A program made the translations under genes and the position numbers. Positions 25,442-35,761 of a stretch of 64,000 nucleotides of DNA are shown here, one piece after another. The DNA comes from Streptomyces thermolilacinus SPC6. Lineage in GTDB: Bacteria; Actinomycetota; Actinomycetes; Streptomycetales; Streptomycetaceae. Every line of letters begins with the position of its first letter. Within the stretch, counting starts at the first letter, position 1. Under the pieces are notes generated by a model that ran no database searches, was not told the DNA's origin, and saw only the letters and a list, made by a program, of their open reading frames with translations. The stretch lies in contig NZ_ASHX02000001.1 in the NCBI RefSeq assembly GCF_000478605.2, positions 310,001 through 374,000 on the forward strand, written 5' to 3'.

Positions 25442-26269
25442 ATGCCCGTGCACAGATCCGGAACGACCCGAACCGCCATGGTCACGGCCCTGCTCGCCGT
25501 CCTGGCCCTCCTCGTCACCCTCCCCGGAGCGGCGAACGCCGCCGACAAGCCCGACAAGCCGCCGCGCGGCTCCGCCCGCATGGGCGTGGGCGTCGCCGCC
25601 CACGACGGCGTCGGCGGCATCCCGCCGGCCGACCCCTACGCCGCCCAGACGGAGGGCGTGGACGTCTCCAGCCACCAGGGCAACGTCAACTGGTCGGCCC
25701 TGTGGACGAGCGGCGTGAAGTGGGCGTACGTGAAGGCCACCGAGGGGACGTACTACAAGAACCCGTACTTCCCGCAGCAGTACAACGGCTCGTACAACAT
25801 CGGCATGATCCGGGGCGCCTACCACTTCGCGACGCCCGACACGACGAGCGGCGCCGCCCAGGCCGACTACTTCGTCGACAACGGCGGCGGCTGGTCCCGC
25901 GACGGCAAGACCCTGCCGGGCGCGCTCGACATCGAGTGGAACCCGTACGGCCCCGCCTGCTACGGCAAGACGCAGGCCGGGATGGTCAGCTGGATCCGCG
26001 ACTTCCTGGCCCGCTACAAGTACCGCACGGGCCGCGACGCGGTGATCTACACGGCGACGAGCTGGTGGAAGCAGTGCACCGGCAACTACGGCGGCTTCGG
26101 CTCGACCAACCCGCTGTGGGTCGCCCGGTACAACACCACCGTCGGTGAACTCCCCGCCGGGTGGCCGTACTACACGATGTGGCAGTACACCTCGACCGGC
26201 CCGATCGTCGGCGACCACAACCGCTTCAACGGCGCGTACGACCGCGTCCAGGCGCTCGCCAACGGCTGA
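25442..26269 (+). CDS. secreted GH25 lysozyme
   Basis: This 275-residue exported muramidase has a signal peptide (1-32: basic start, AMVTALLAVLALLVTLPGAANA) and a GH25 catalytic domain with the family's acidic residues Asp74 (EGVDVSSHQG), Asp163 and Glu165 (ALDIEWNP), plus GAYHFATPDTTSGAAQADYFV and the C-terminal MWQYTSTGPIVG. It cleaves the MurNAc-GlcNAc bond of peptidoglycan outside the cell, for lysis of competitors or wall remodelling. ATG 25442 is preceded by CGGAGG. It is followed by a shared convergent terminator. Confidence 0.95.
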   Translation: MPVHRSGTTRTAMVTALLAVLALLVTLPGAANAADKPDKPPRGSARMGVGVAAHDGVGGIPPADPYAAQTEGVDVSSHQGNVNWSALWTSGVKWAYVKATEGTYYKNPYFPQQYNGSYNIGMIRGAYHFATPDTTSGAAQADYFVDNGGGWSRDGKTLPGALDIEWNPYGPACYGKTQAGMVSWIRDFLARYKYRTGRDAVIYTATSWWKQCTGNYGGFGSTNPLWVARYNTTVGELPAGWPYYTMWQYTSTGPIVGDHNRFNGAYDRVQALANG

Positions 26270-26328
26270 CCCGGCCAGGCCGCGCCCGCCCGCAAGGGGG
26301 GGCGAGCCGGGGGGCGTGCGGATCACTC

Positions 26329-26378
26329 TCCCCGGCTCGTGTGCCACGCGGGACGCCCGCGCCCCGACGAGCCGGGGA
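26329..26378. terminator. 12-bp hairpin between convergent lysozyme and cupin genes
   Basis: TCCCCGGCTCGT (26329-26340) and its exact reverse complement (26367-26378) flank a 26-base loop. It sits between the stops of two convergent genes and can serve both. Confidence 0.55.
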
Positions 26379-26433
26379 TGCTTCTCGGCGGCCGCGGCGC
26401 CGGGGGTGTCACGCTCGAAGGCGGTCGTGCCGG

Positions 26434-26802
26434 TCAGGCGCCCGGGCGGGCGTAGTCGCCGAAGCCGGTCCAGTCGAGGGTGACGCAGGGTTCGTCGCCC
26501 ACCACCCACGCGTCGTGGCCCGGCTCGATCATGATGAAGTCACCGGGGCCCGCCTCGCCGGTCTCGCCGTCGTCCATGACGATCTTCACCCGGCCGCTGA
26601 CCACGTACCCGGTGTGCGCGGCCTGGCAGCTGTCGGTCCCCGCGAGCGGCTTGACGTGCTCGGACCAGCGCCAGCCGGGCTCGAAGACGGCCCGCCCGAC
26701 GGGGCCCCCTTCGGTGTTCAGCAGTTCCAGCCGCCCCTTGCCGCCCTCGAAGGGGCGGGTCTCGTCGGCGTTGTCGAAGTTTCTGCAGACGATTCCTGCC
26801 AT
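26434..26802 (-). CDS. small cupin-domain protein
   Basis: This 122-residue single-domain cupin has the pattern WSEHVKPLAGTDSCQAAHTGYVVSGRVKIVMDDGE, then GPGDFIMIEPGHDAWVVGDEP: the two cupin motifs with histidines that can bind a metal. No other domain is attached. Cupins of this size act as small dioxygenases, isomerases or sensors; nothing nearby defines the substrate. ATG 26802 has GGAGG upstream. Confidence 0.85.
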   Translation of the reverse strand: MAGIVCRNFDNADETRPFEGGKGRLELLNTEGGPVGRAVFEPGWRWSEHVKPLAGTDSCQAAHTGYVVSGRVKIVMDDGETGEAGPGDFIMIEPGHDAWVVGDEPCVTLDWTGFGDYARPGA

Positions 26803-26824
26803 GGTCGTCCGCCTCCAGTGAGAG

Positions 26825-27196
26825 TCACCGGCCCCGAGTCCTCTTCCAGGCTACGCGCGCCGGGCGGGGCCGCGCACCGGGGCGCCCTACCCCGCCGGTC
26901 AGGCGGGGTAGGAGAAGGCTCCGGGTGCCGTCCGGGTGCCGGGGGCGGGCGCGGACCCATGCCACGCCGGTGAACGCCTTGGCCCGTACGGAGACGTCCG
27001 TCCGTGCGAACCCGTCCGGCGAGAGGCACTCGTAGCCGTGGTGTGCGAGGTCCCGGTACAGCCGGCCGGAGAACGCGGTCACCAGGTCCGTGTCCCGCTC
27101 CCCGGCCTGCCGGGCGCGCAGCGGGCCCGGCAGGCCGGTACTCCACGCGACCCGAGCACCCGAGCCCTGGGGTGGTGTACGCCAACCGGGCGACAC
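26825..27196 (-). other. possible small ORF or gene remnant
   Basis: The central part (AGERDTDLVTAFSGRLYRDLAHHGYECLSPDG and on to AKAFTGVAWVRARP) reads like a folded protein, but the ends are Arg/Pro/Gly-rich and there is no good ribosome binding site. It could be a remnant of a former gene or a chance frame opposite the following small secreted-protein gene. Confidence 0.2.
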
Positions 27197-27289
27197 GCGA
27201 CGGGAATCCCGTACGGCGGCACGCCCCTCCTGGGAGCCTCACCAGCTGTCCGGCCGCGCCGGGCCGGTGACCGGAGAGGAGCACGACAC

Positions 27290-27553
27290 ATGACAGGCAC
27301 CCCCGCGCGGATCGGCGGGCGGCACGTCGTGGCCGTCCTGGCCATGGGCGGCGGCCTCATGCTCGGCCGGGCGGCGACCGCTCACGCCGCAGCCTCCGAC
27401 GGACTCGGACTGCCGGCCCGCACGTCCCCCACCGACGGCCTCGCGGAGCCGTCGGCCACGACGGTACGAACTGCCACGGAACACACCACCCTCGCCCCGC
27501 CTCGCGCGGCACCCGGCCGGGCGGGTGGCCGACGGACTCCCCCTCCCCCGTAA
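27290..27553 (+). CDS. small secreted protein, possibly frameshifted
   Basis: This 87-residue protein has a clear signal peptide (RIGGRHVVAVLAMGGGLMLGRAATAHA) and a good ribosome binding site (GGAGAGGAG). The mature part begins ASDGLGLPARTSPTDGLAEPS, then turns into GRAGGRRTPPPP. In another frame the same DNA continues VADGLPLPRKTSDAVR, which better matches the first part in style, so a one-base frameshift near 27510-27525 is possible. I do not recognise a family. Confidence 0.45.
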   Translation: MTGTPARIGGRHVVAVLAMGGGLMLGRAATAHAAASDGLGLPARTSPTDGLAEPSATTVRTATEHTTLAPPRAAPGRAGGRRTPPPP

Positions 27554-27970
27554 GACCAGCGACGCCGTCCGCTGCGCCGCCACGCGACCGTCACGGTCGG
27601 CGGGGCGGCTGGTCGGTCGGCGGGGTCGTCGGGCGGCGGGCGGCGGGGTGGCCGGGCGCCGGGGCGGCGGGGCGGCGGGGCGGCGGGCTTCGGCCATATC
27701 CCGTCGCCCCCGTCCCGCTCCGGCCTCGCCGGCGGAAGGGGTCCCCCCGCTCCCGTCACGCCCCGTTCGGTGCCGGTCCCGGGCCTGCGGGCCGCCCGTG
27801 CTCCTCCTCCGCACAGGGCTGCGTGCCATACGCAACGAGCCCTGCCCGCATACGAGTTCCGGCCTGATCGGCGCGGTCCGCCCAGGCGCCGGGAACCCGC
27901 GTCCCAGGGCTACCGACTACTGGAGCGAGGCCGCCACTTGGCGGCCGCGTCTACGGGGGGAGGGCCGAGG
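27554..27970. other. intergenic region with G-rich tandem repeats
   Basis: No gene is supported. From about 27600 to 27695 the sequence is a run of short ggcggggc-type repeats. The part next to the exporter gene has no clear promoter match. Confidence 0.5.
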
Positions 27971-29545
27971 GTGTCAGACCACGGTTTCGGTTCGGAACCG
28001 TCCGGTCGCGTGCCGGAACCCGTCGACCGCTGGCTCCTGGTGGCGGTGGCGGGCCTGCTGTCGTTCGTGGCGATGCTGGACATGAACATCGTCAACATCG
28101 CGCTCGCGGCCATCTCCGACAGCCTCGACGTGTCGGCGGCGACCGCCCAGTGGGCCGTACTGGGTTACCAACTCCCCGTAGTGGCCCTGCTCCTGCCCGT
28201 CGGGCGGTGGCTGGACGGGGTGGGGCAGCGGTCCGCGCTGCTCGTCGCGGCGGGCGGGTTCGCGCTGTGCAGCGCCCTCGCTGCCGCCGCGCCCTGGGCG
28301 TCGTGGCTGATCGCCGCGCGGCTCGCCCAAGGGGTCTTCGGCGCCGTGCTGTTCGTGCTGATGCCGGTGCTGGCGATCCGTTCCGTACGGCCCGAGGCAC
28401 GCGGGCGTGCGATGAGCGTCCCCGCGACGCTGGGCCCGCTGGGCGCCGTGACCGGCCCGGCGGTGGGCGGACTGCTGCTGGACCACCTGGGCTGGCGCGC
28501 GGTGTTCCTCGTCAAGATCCCGGTGTGCCTGCTGGCGCTGGTGGTCGCGTGGCGGGCCATGCCGAAGGACGGACGGCTGCGCGCCCTGGACGGCCGGGCG
28601 CTGGCCGACACCGTGCTCGTGGCGTCCGGGGTCACCGCGCTGCTCGTGTCGCTGACCCTCGCGTACGACGCGCCCGGCTGGCTGCTGCTGGCGCTCGCCG
28701 CCGTACCGCCGCTGTGGTGGTGGCTGCGCGGGCCGGGCGGCCGCCCGGTGACCGGCGCGCTGCGGGACTCGCGCGCGTACCCGGCCCACGGGGCGGTGCT
28801 GGGCCTGGCGGCAGCGTTCGCGGCGATGCACTACGTCGCGGCCCTGCACCTCCAGCGGGACACGGGCTTCACGGCGACGGCCACGGGCCTGACCCTGCTG
28901 GCCTTCCCGCTCGGGATGGGATTGGCGGGACCGCTCGGCGGGCGGCTCGCCGACCGGTACGGGGCCAGGACCGTGGCCGTCGTGGGCGCGTGCCTCACCG
29001 CCGCGGGGCTGCTCCTGCTGGTGCCGCTGGACGACGGCTGGTCGCTGCCGGACATCGCGTGGCGGCTGGCGCTCGCAGGGGTCGGCATGGGCCTCAACGG
29101 CGGTCCCACCCAGGCCCTCGTCATGGGCTCCGCGCCCCGCGAGCGCACCGCCACCGTCGCCGCCACGCTCCAGCTCGCCCGCAGCCTGGGCTTCACCGTC
29201 GGCCCCGCCCTGGCGACCGCCGCGTGGGGCCTGGCGGGTCCGGCCGACGGGGTGCGCGCCGGGCTGGCCCTGGCCGCCGTCGCCGCGTGCGCCGCCGTCC
29301 CGCTGATCGCCCTCCGGGGCCGTACGACCCCGCCGCCCGCCCCGGCCCCGCCCCCGCCCGGCGGCACGACCGACGCGGAGCCCGGCCCGGCGTCCGGCCC
29401 GACACCCGGATCGCCGCCCGGTCCGGCGGCCGACGGCCCGCACGCCGAAAGGCCCGCCGCGACGACCGGCGGGGCAACCGGCGCGGCAACCGGGGAGACG
29501 ACCGCCGTACGGACCGCCGAGAACCCACCCGGACGACCGGCGTGA
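27971..29545 (+). CDS. MFS (DHA2-type) drug exporter
   Basis: This 524-residue major-facilitator protein has 12 or more membrane helices. Helix 1 carries FVAMLDMNIVNIALAAI, the DHA2 signature region (motif D1), and GRWLDGVGQRSALL corresponds to motif A. Relatives export antibiotics and other small molecules by proton antiport. The last 70 residues are a Pro/Gly/Thr-rich cytoplasmic tail that is unusually long and likely disordered. The GTG start has GGGGGAGGG upstream. The asparagine synthetase follows 144 bp downstream in the same direction. Confidence 0.92.
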   Translation: MSDHGFGSEPSGRVPEPVDRWLLVAVAGLLSFVAMLDMNIVNIALAAISDSLDVSAATAQWAVLGYQLPVVALLLPVGRWLDGVGQRSALLVAAGGFALCSALAAAAPWASWLIAARLAQGVFGAVLFVLMPVLAIRSVRPEARGRAMSVPATLGPLGAVTGPAVGGLLLDHLGWRAVFLVKIPVCLLALVVAWRAMPKDGRLRALDGRALADTVLVASGVTALLVSLTLAYDAPGWLLLALAAVPPLWWWLRGPGGRPVTGALRDSRAYPAHGAVLGLAAAFAAMHYVAALHLQRDTGFTATATGLTLLAFPLGMGLAGPLGGRLADRYGARTVAVVGACLTAAGLLLLVPLDDGWSLPDIAWRLALAGVGMGLNGGPTQALVMGSAPRERTATVAATLQLARSLGFTVGPALATAAWGLAGPADGVRAGLALAAVAACAAVPLIALRGRTTPPPAPAPPPPGGTTDAEPGPASGPTPGSPPGPAADGPHAERPAATTGGATGAATGETTAVRTAENPPGRPA

Positions 29546-29689
29546 CCCGGCCGACATGCCGACCCCCTACCTGCCGACCCCCGACCTGACGTCGGCCCGC
29601 ATGACGTCGGCCGACGTGACGGCCGCCGACGAAGTACCCCCAGAGACGACCGAAGCGGGCTCAGGCGCCCGCCCCTAGGAGGAGTCCCC

Positions 29690-31516
29690 ATGTGCGGAAT
29701 AACCGGCTGGGTGTCGTTCCACCGCGACGCCCGGTCCCAGGCGCCCGTCATCGAGGCCATGACCGCCACGCTCACCCCGCGCGGGCCCGACGCGGGCGGC
29801 GTGTGGGTCGGTGAGCGGGCCGCGATCGGCCACCGGCGCCTCGCCGTCATCGACATCGCCGGTGGCGTCCAGCCGATGCTGGACCGCCCCGACGACCCCG
29901 CCGTCGTCCTCACGTACAGCGGCGAGGTGTACAACCACCACGAGCTGCGCGCCGAGCTGCGGAATCTCGGCCATGTCTTCCACACGCGCAGCGACACGGA
30001 GGTCGTGCTGCGCGCGTACGCCCAGTGGGGCGAGGCGATGGCCGACCATCTGGAGGGCATGTTCGCGTTCGCCGTGTGGGACGAACGGGAGCAGCGGCTG
30101 CTGCTGGTGCGCGACCGGCTGGGCGTGAAGCCGCTGTTCTGGGCCGAGGTCAGCGGCGGTGTGGCGTTCGCGTCGGAGCCGAAGGCGCTGTTCGCGCACC
30201 CCGAGATCCGGCCGCGGGTCGATGCCGACGGGCTGCGGGAGGCGTACAGCCTGCTGTTCAACACCGGCCCGACCGTGTGGTCCGGCGTCCGCGAGGTGGA
30301 GCCCGGCGGGCTGCTCGTCCTCGACCGGGGCGGCGTCCGCGAGCGCCGGTACTGGCAGCTGGAGGCAACCGCGCACCGGGACGACCGGGACGCCACCGTC
30401 GAACGGGTCCGCGAACTGGTCGGATCGGCCGCCCGCAGCCAGCTGGAGGCCGACGTACCGCTGTGCAGCCTCATGTCCGGCGGTATCGACTCGACCGTCC
30501 TGACCGGGCTGCTCGCCGAGGAGCTGCGCCGCCGGGAGGGCGGTGACGCGCGCATCCGCTCGTACGCGGTGGACTACAGCGACCAGGCGGAGGAGTTCAC
30601 CGGCGACGTCCTGCGCACCGGCCACGACACGCCGTACGCCACCGAGGCGGGGGCGTTCATCGGCACCGACCACAGCACGGTGATCCTCGACCCCCGGGCG
30701 CTGCTCGACCCGGAGCACCGCAAGGCGGTCGTCGTCGCGCGGGACTCGCCGATCGGCGTGGGCGACATGGACACGTCGCTGTACCTGCTGTTCGGGGAGA
30801 TCCGCAAGCACTCGACGGTCGCCCTGTCCGGTGAGGCGGCCGACGAGGTGTTCGGCGGGTACCCGTGGTTCCACAACCCGAAGGCGCTCGCCGCGGAGAC
30901 GTTCCCGTGGCTGCTGGTCACGGGCGACGACGCGGCAATGCCGATGAACCCCGAACTTCGGCTCGGGCTCGCGGAGTTCCGCGCCGACACGTACCGGACC
31001 GCGCTCGCCGCCGTGCCGCACCTGGACGACGAGACGCCGGAGGAGCACCGGCAGCGGGTGATGCAGCACGTGTCGCTGACGCGGTGGCTGCGCCAGCTCC
31101 TGCACCGCAAGGACCGGCTGAGCATGGCGCAGGGCCTGGAGGTCCGCGTGCCGTACTGCGACCACCGGCTGGTCGAGTACGCGTTCTCCACGCCGTGGTC
31201 GCTGAAGAGCTTCGACGGCCGCGAGAAGAGCCTGCTGCGCGCCGCCGGTGCCGGGTACGCGCCGGACTCGGTGCTGCACCGGCCGAAGAACCACTACCCG
31301 GCGACCCACCACCCCGACTACAACCGGGGTCTCCAGGACATGGCGCGTGAGGCGCTGACCGGCGACCAGGTGCGGGCGCTGGCCGACGAGACGCTGATCA
31401 AGCCGTGCCTGGACACGCCGCCCGACCGCCTGGAGTGGGGCCACCGGCTGCGCCTGGAGCGGGTCGTGGACCTGGCGCTGTGGCTGGACCACTACAAGCC
31501 CGAACTGGTCCTCTGA
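29690..31516 (+). CDS. asnB: glutamine-hydrolysing asparagine synthetase
   Basis: This is a 608-residue class B asparagine synthetase. Cys2 (MCGITGW) is the N-terminal glutaminase nucleophile; the Ntn domain continues through RGPDAGGVW and LTYSGEVYNHHELR. The synthetase domain has the ATP pyrophosphatase loop SGGIDST (263-269). It converts Asp, Gln and ATP to Asn, Glu, AMP and PPi. The ribosome binding site AGGAGG is ideal. Some homologues serve secondary metabolism as amide-forming enzymes; its full length and typical motifs favour ordinary asparagine synthesis. Confidence 0.95.
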   Translation: MCGITGWVSFHRDARSQAPVIEAMTATLTPRGPDAGGVWVGERAAIGHRRLAVIDIAGGVQPMLDRPDDPAVVLTYSGEVYNHHELRAELRNLGHVFHTRSDTEVVLRAYAQWGEAMADHLEGMFAFAVWDEREQRLLLVRDRLGVKPLFWAEVSGGVAFASEPKALFAHPEIRPRVDADGLREAYSLLFNTGPTVWSGVREVEPGGLLVLDRGGVRERRYWQLEATAHRDDRDATVERVRELVGSAARSQLEADVPLCSLMSGGIDSTVLTGLLAEELRRREGGDARIRSYAVDYSDQAEEFTGDVLRTGHDTPYATEAGAFIGTDHSTVILDPRALLDPEHRKAVVVARDSPIGVGDMDTSLYLLFGEIRKHSTVALSGEAADEVFGGYPWFHNPKALAAETFPWLLVTGDDAAMPMNPELRLGLAEFRADTYRTALAAVPHLDDETPEEHRQRVMQHVSLTRWLRQLLHRKDRLSMAQGLEVRVPYCDHRLVEYAFSTPWSLKSFDGREKSLLRAAGAGYAPDSVLHRPKNHYPATHHPDYNRGLQDMAREALTGDQVRALADETLIKPCLDTPPDRLEWGHRLRLERVVDLALWLDHYKPELVL

Positions 31517-31584
31517 CACCGGGCCGGGCTGTCAGGGACCCGTGCCACCGGGCGAGGCGTCCGACACCCAGGCGCGCCGCGCGG

Positions 31585-31960
31585 AGCCTCTGACGCCCGG
31601 CGCCACCGAACCGCCGCGCCCGTGCCCCTTCCCCCGGGGGGCGCGGGCGCGGCTCACCCATGTGCAGGGCGTCCTGGCGCTGCACGAGGGCGCCCTCGCC
31701 CAGGCCGCCGAGCACTTCCGGGAGTCGGCGTCGCTCGTATCGGCGCGGGCGCCGGCGGGCCGCCGCCGACGGTGAGCTGGCCGCGCTGGCGGTGGCCCAG
31801 GCGGGGTACGCGCCCGGAGCGCGCCCCCTCCTGGCGTGGCACCGTACGCGCAGGGCCCTGGCGTCGCTGGACACCCGGCTGCCCCTCCCGTACGGCTCAG
31901 ACGCGCTGCGCCGCCTGCTGGACGACATCAAGTGCGGCGCCCGCCCCGGCCGTCCGCCGC
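31585..31960 (+). pseudogene. remnant of a TPR-type regulator, frameshifted
   Basis: In one frame the DNA reads RARLTHVQGVLALHEGALAQAAEHFRESASLVSA, a typical TPR-like helix pair. It then continues in the next frame as DGELAALAVAQAGYAPGARPLLAWHRTRRALASLDTRLPLPYG to DDIKCG. The switch occurs around 31740-31770. No start codon with a ribosome binding site or upstream domain is present. This looks like an internal fragment of a larger TPR-containing gene, such as a LuxR or BTAD regulator. Confidence 0.5.
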
Positions 31961-32196
31961 ACACCCCGTCGGCCACCGCCCCCTCGGCTTCGAGTCCCCG
32001 GCCACCCCGCCCTGCGCCGCACTGCCCCGCGCAAGGTGGGCGGTCGCCCGCTGAAACCCGGGCGGGGCGGTGCCCCGGCGGGTGCCGGCCCATCCGGTGA
32101 ACGGCCATCCAGGGTGGTGGGCGTTCACCGAGAGGGGCCTTCCCGTGACCGTCGCTCACCATGGCGGTCCGGTCATATGACCGGCATGGGACATGG

Positions 32197-32751
32197 TCAG
32201 TCGGGGGTCTGCGAGGTGGCCGGGGCGCGGGCGAAGTCGGCGAGGGTGCGGAAGTCGTCCTCGCGCAGGCCGGTCCGCGGGTTGACGTGGTGCAGGAGCC
32301 CGGCTCCGCGGTGGTGGGCGGTCACGTAGGCGTGGTCCGGGCCGCTCTGCTCGTCGTCCACCCAGGCGAAGGACCGCCCTGCGGCGTAGTCCACCAGCGC
32401 GCCGGTCTTCCAGTGGACCCCGTCGGGGCGTTCTCGGTGCAGGGCGTCGCCGAAATCGACGAAGGGCAGTTCCGGAAGGCCCAGCACCGGGCCGATCCAC
32501 CGGTTGGCGTCGTCCATCCATGTGGTGGCCCAGCACAGCTCGTAGCCGAGACGGAGCAGGGACGGCCCGTGCTCCGGGTTGAGCCAGACCCTCAGCGGGC
32601 GCCGCCGTCGCCAGGCGTCTTCGCCCTCCGCTCCGGCCGCGCGGGCCCGGGGCACGCGGATGGTCGTGTACCCGGCGGGTCGTCTCTCCGGCTGGGCCGC
32701 GTAGGGGTTCAGCGGCCCGTCCACGTCGAGGAACAGCAATGGACGGTTCAT
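32197..32751 (-). CDS. HAD-like hydrolase
   Basis: This 184-residue protein begins [17 protein letters not shown], the HAD phosphatase motif I (DxD). Motif II could be in [15 protein letters not shown], and the acidic pair [10 protein letters not shown] fits motif IV. It is short and lacks a large cap domain. Close-type Streptomyces proteins are annotated only as HAD-domain or hypothetical. ATG 32751 is preceded by GGGGAGG. It diverges from the LuxR-type regulator, 216 bp apart, and could be its target. Confidence 0.82.
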   Translation of the reverse strand: MNRPLLFLDVDGPLNPYAAQPERRPAGYTTIRVPRARAAGAEGEDAWRRRRPLRVWLNPEHGPSLLRLGYELCWATTWMDDANRWIGPVLGLPELPFVDFGDALHRERPDGVHWKTGALVDYAAGRSFAWVDDEQSGPDHAYVTAHHRGAGLLHHVNPRTGLREDDFRTLADFARAPATSQTPD

Positions 32752-32967
32752 GGTCCTCCCCCGAGTTCTGCCGTGCGTCTGCCGCGCCGTGGAAGCGTAT
32801 CCGCGGCCCGACCGGCGCGGGCGCTCCGGGGCCGGGCCGGTGCTGCCGTCGAGTTGGCCCGATCGGGTGGATTGGGTGGCGGGCGGGGGTTCCGGGTCCT
32901 CGGGCTGCATACGCTGTGGCGCGCCGCGGGCGGGTGGTCGGTGGCAGGCACACGCTACGGGGGTGGC

Positions 32968-35474
32968 ATGCGTTTCGGATACGGACAGCGGCGCGGCGGG
33001 GAGCTCCCCGTGGAACGCACCGGTTTCGTCGGCCGCACGGGTGAAGTGGACCGCGTCGCGACTGAGTTGGGCGCGCATCGGCTCGTCACGCTGACCGGGC
33101 CCGGCGGGGTGGGCAAGAGCCGGGTGGCGCTGCGGGCGGCCGCGCGGCTGTGGGAACGGTTCCCCGACGGGGTGTGGCTGGCCGAGCTGTCGTCGCTGAG
33201 CGACCCGGAGGAGCTGACGTCCACGCTGGCGAGGGTGCTGGAGCTGCCGGAACGTTCCGGTACGGCGCCCGTCGACGCGATGGTGGACCGTCTGCGGGGC
33301 AGGCGGCTGCTGGTCGTGCTGGACACGTGCGAGCACCTCCTCGACGCGTGCGGGGCGCTGAGCGACGTGCTGCTGCGGGAGGCCGAGGGGGTGAGCGTCC
33401 TCGCCGCGAGCCGGCAGCCGCTGGACCTGCCCGGCGAGCGGTGCGTGCCGGTCAGGCCGCTGGGCACGGACGACGCGGTGGAGCTGTTCGCGCGGCGCGC
33501 GGCGGCGCTCGTACCCGGGTTCGCCGTCACGCCGGACAACCGGGCGCAGGTCACGGCCCTGGTGGAGCGGCTGGACGGGCTTCCGCTGGCGCTGGAGCTG
33601 GCGGCGGTGCGGCTGCGCGCCGTACCGCTCGCGGAGCTGGCGGCGCGGCTGGACCGGCCGTTCGAGGTGCTGACCGGGGGCCGCCGCTGCGCCCTGGAAC
33701 GGCACCGGACCCTGCGGGCGGCGATCGGCTGGTCGTACGAGCTGTGCACGCCGGAGGAGCGGTTGCTGTGGGCGCGGCTGTCGGTGTTCGCGGGACCGTT
33801 CGCGCTGTCGGCGGCCGAGACGGTGTGCGCGGACGGCGAACTGGCCCGTGAGGACGTGCTGGAGGCGCTCGTCGGCCTCGTGGACAAATCGGTTCTGCGG
33901 CGCGTGGACGACGAGGGCACGCGGTACGCGCTGCCGGGCACGTTCCGCCGGTTCGGGGCGGAACTGCTGGAGCGGTCCGGGTGCGCGGCCCGGCTCCGTG
34001 ACCGGCACCTGGACTTCCACGGCGAGCTGGGGCGGCGGTTCCTGGCCGGGATGCTGACGCCGTCGCAGGTGGCGTCGCACCGGGCCGTACGGGAGCGCGG
34101 CGCCGACGTGCGGGCCGCGCTGCGCCACGCGTACGCCTCCGAGGGGACCGCCGTGCGGGGGCTGCGGCTGGCCACGCGGCTCGGGCCGTACTGGCGGGCG
34201 GCGGAGGCGGCGGCGGAGGGGCGGTGCTGGATCGACGAGGGCCTGGCGCTGGTGCCGGAGGAGTGCGGCGAGCGGGCGTGGGGCCTCCTCACGGCGGGGG
34301 CGCTCGCCCTGTGGACCGCCGACGTCGCCAGCGCGGCGGAACGATTCACCGCCGCGCGGGAGTCGGCACGGCGCGCGGGTGAGGACCGGGTGGAGCTGTT
34401 CGCCGACGCGTACCTGGCGGCGCTGTCGGCCCTCGGCGGCGACGTGGAGGCCGGTCTCGCGCGGCTGGAGTCGGCGCGGCGCCGCGTCGTGGCGGCCGGG
34501 GACGTGCTCGGCATCGCGGTCGTGCACCACGAGGAGGCGCTGCTGCGGGCCGCCCTAGGGGACACGGCCGGGGCGCTGGAGCTGAGCGCGAGGGGCCTGG
34601 ACGTCCTCCGTGCGGCGGGCGAGCGGCAGTTCTCCGCCTCCGCGCTGGTCGTGCGGGGCGCGGTCCTGTGGCTCGCGGGCGGGTACGAGGCGAGCGCGGA
34701 GCCGCTGCACCAGGGCCTGGAGGCGGCCTGCGAGGTGGGCGAGGCGCTGGTCGCCGCGGTCGCCTGCCGCGTCCTGGCCTGGCTGGCGGCACGGCACGGA
34801 CGGTACGCGCGGGCGGCGTGGCTGCTGGGGTACGCGGAGAACGCCCACCGGTTGAGGGACGACCCGGTGGCCACCCTGCCGCCGCTGCTGCGGGAGCACC
34901 TGTCCGCGCGGCGGCGGGCACGGTCGGCCCTCGGCCCGGCGACCTTCGAGGAGCTTCGCCGGGCGGGGGCGCGGATGACCGGGCCCGAGGTACTGGCGGC
35001 GGTACGGGCGGACCTGGACGTGCCGGACGTACCCGGCCGCGACACCCCGGACGCGGGAGCCCGGGTCGCGGGAGCCCCGGACGCGGGCGCGCCCGACGCC
35101 GTCGCCCCGCACGCCGTCGTCATCGCACAGGCCGTCGTCCCGCGCCCCGTTGTCCTCCCGCACGCCGTCGTACCGGCCGACGCCGCCCCGGCTCACGCAC
35201 CGGACGAGCCCGCGCCGCCCGAACCTTCCGCGCCGCCCGTGCCCCGCCCGGCTCCGCCGCCCGGCGCGGGGGCGCTCACCCCCCGGGAGCGCGAGGTGGC
35301 CGCGCTGGTGGCGCTCGGGCTGTCCAACCGGGAGATCGCCGAGCGGCTGGTCATCTCGAAACGGACCGCCGACGCCCATGTGGAGCACATCCTCGCGAAG
35401 CTGGGCGTCAGGTCCCGCAAGCAGATCCCCCGGTGCCGCCCGTGGACGAGCCGCCCGTCAAAGGGCCGCCGTGA
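32968..35474 (+). CDS. large LuxR-family ATPase regulator, probable frameshift at its end
   Basis: This protein of about 835 residues has an NB-ARC-like ATPase (Walker A GPGGVGKS, 44-51; [18 protein letters not shown] for Walker B), a winged-helix and TPR region (to about 680), a repetitive Ala/Pro/Val-rich linker and a LuxR helix-turn-helix ([21 protein letters not shown], about 770-815). Read literally, the frame does not stop after the HTH but runs 934 bp on as Arg/Pro-rich shadow sequence through the next gene to 36408. One extra C in the five-C run at 35427-35431 would give [18 protein letters not shown] and a stop at 35474. I infer a frameshift, real or a sequencing error. The ATG follows GGGGGTGGC. 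Confidence 0.85.
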
Positions 35475-35761
35475 CCGCGTACGTATACCGATCCCGACGC
35501 GCGCCCCGCGCGAATCCGGATACCGATCTCGTGCGAATCCGCGACACGGCGATCGGGGGCGCGCCACGCTGGTTGCCGCCCCCGGAGGGGCGAGGGAGCG
35601 CCCGGTCCCGGCCCGTGGCCGTCGTCGTCCCCCCGCGACGGACCCGCCCGGACACCCGTGCCTCCTCCCCCTCCGGCAGTGCGGGACCGGCGGCCGCCCC
35701 GACGGGCCGGGGCCGCCGCCGACCGGCGCGCACCCGGCGCTCCGCAACGGAAAGGAACTCC

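Noticed and set aside
27600..27695. CRISPR-like short repeats
   Set aside because: The repeats are contiguous G-rich units with no unique spacers and no cas genes occur in the window.
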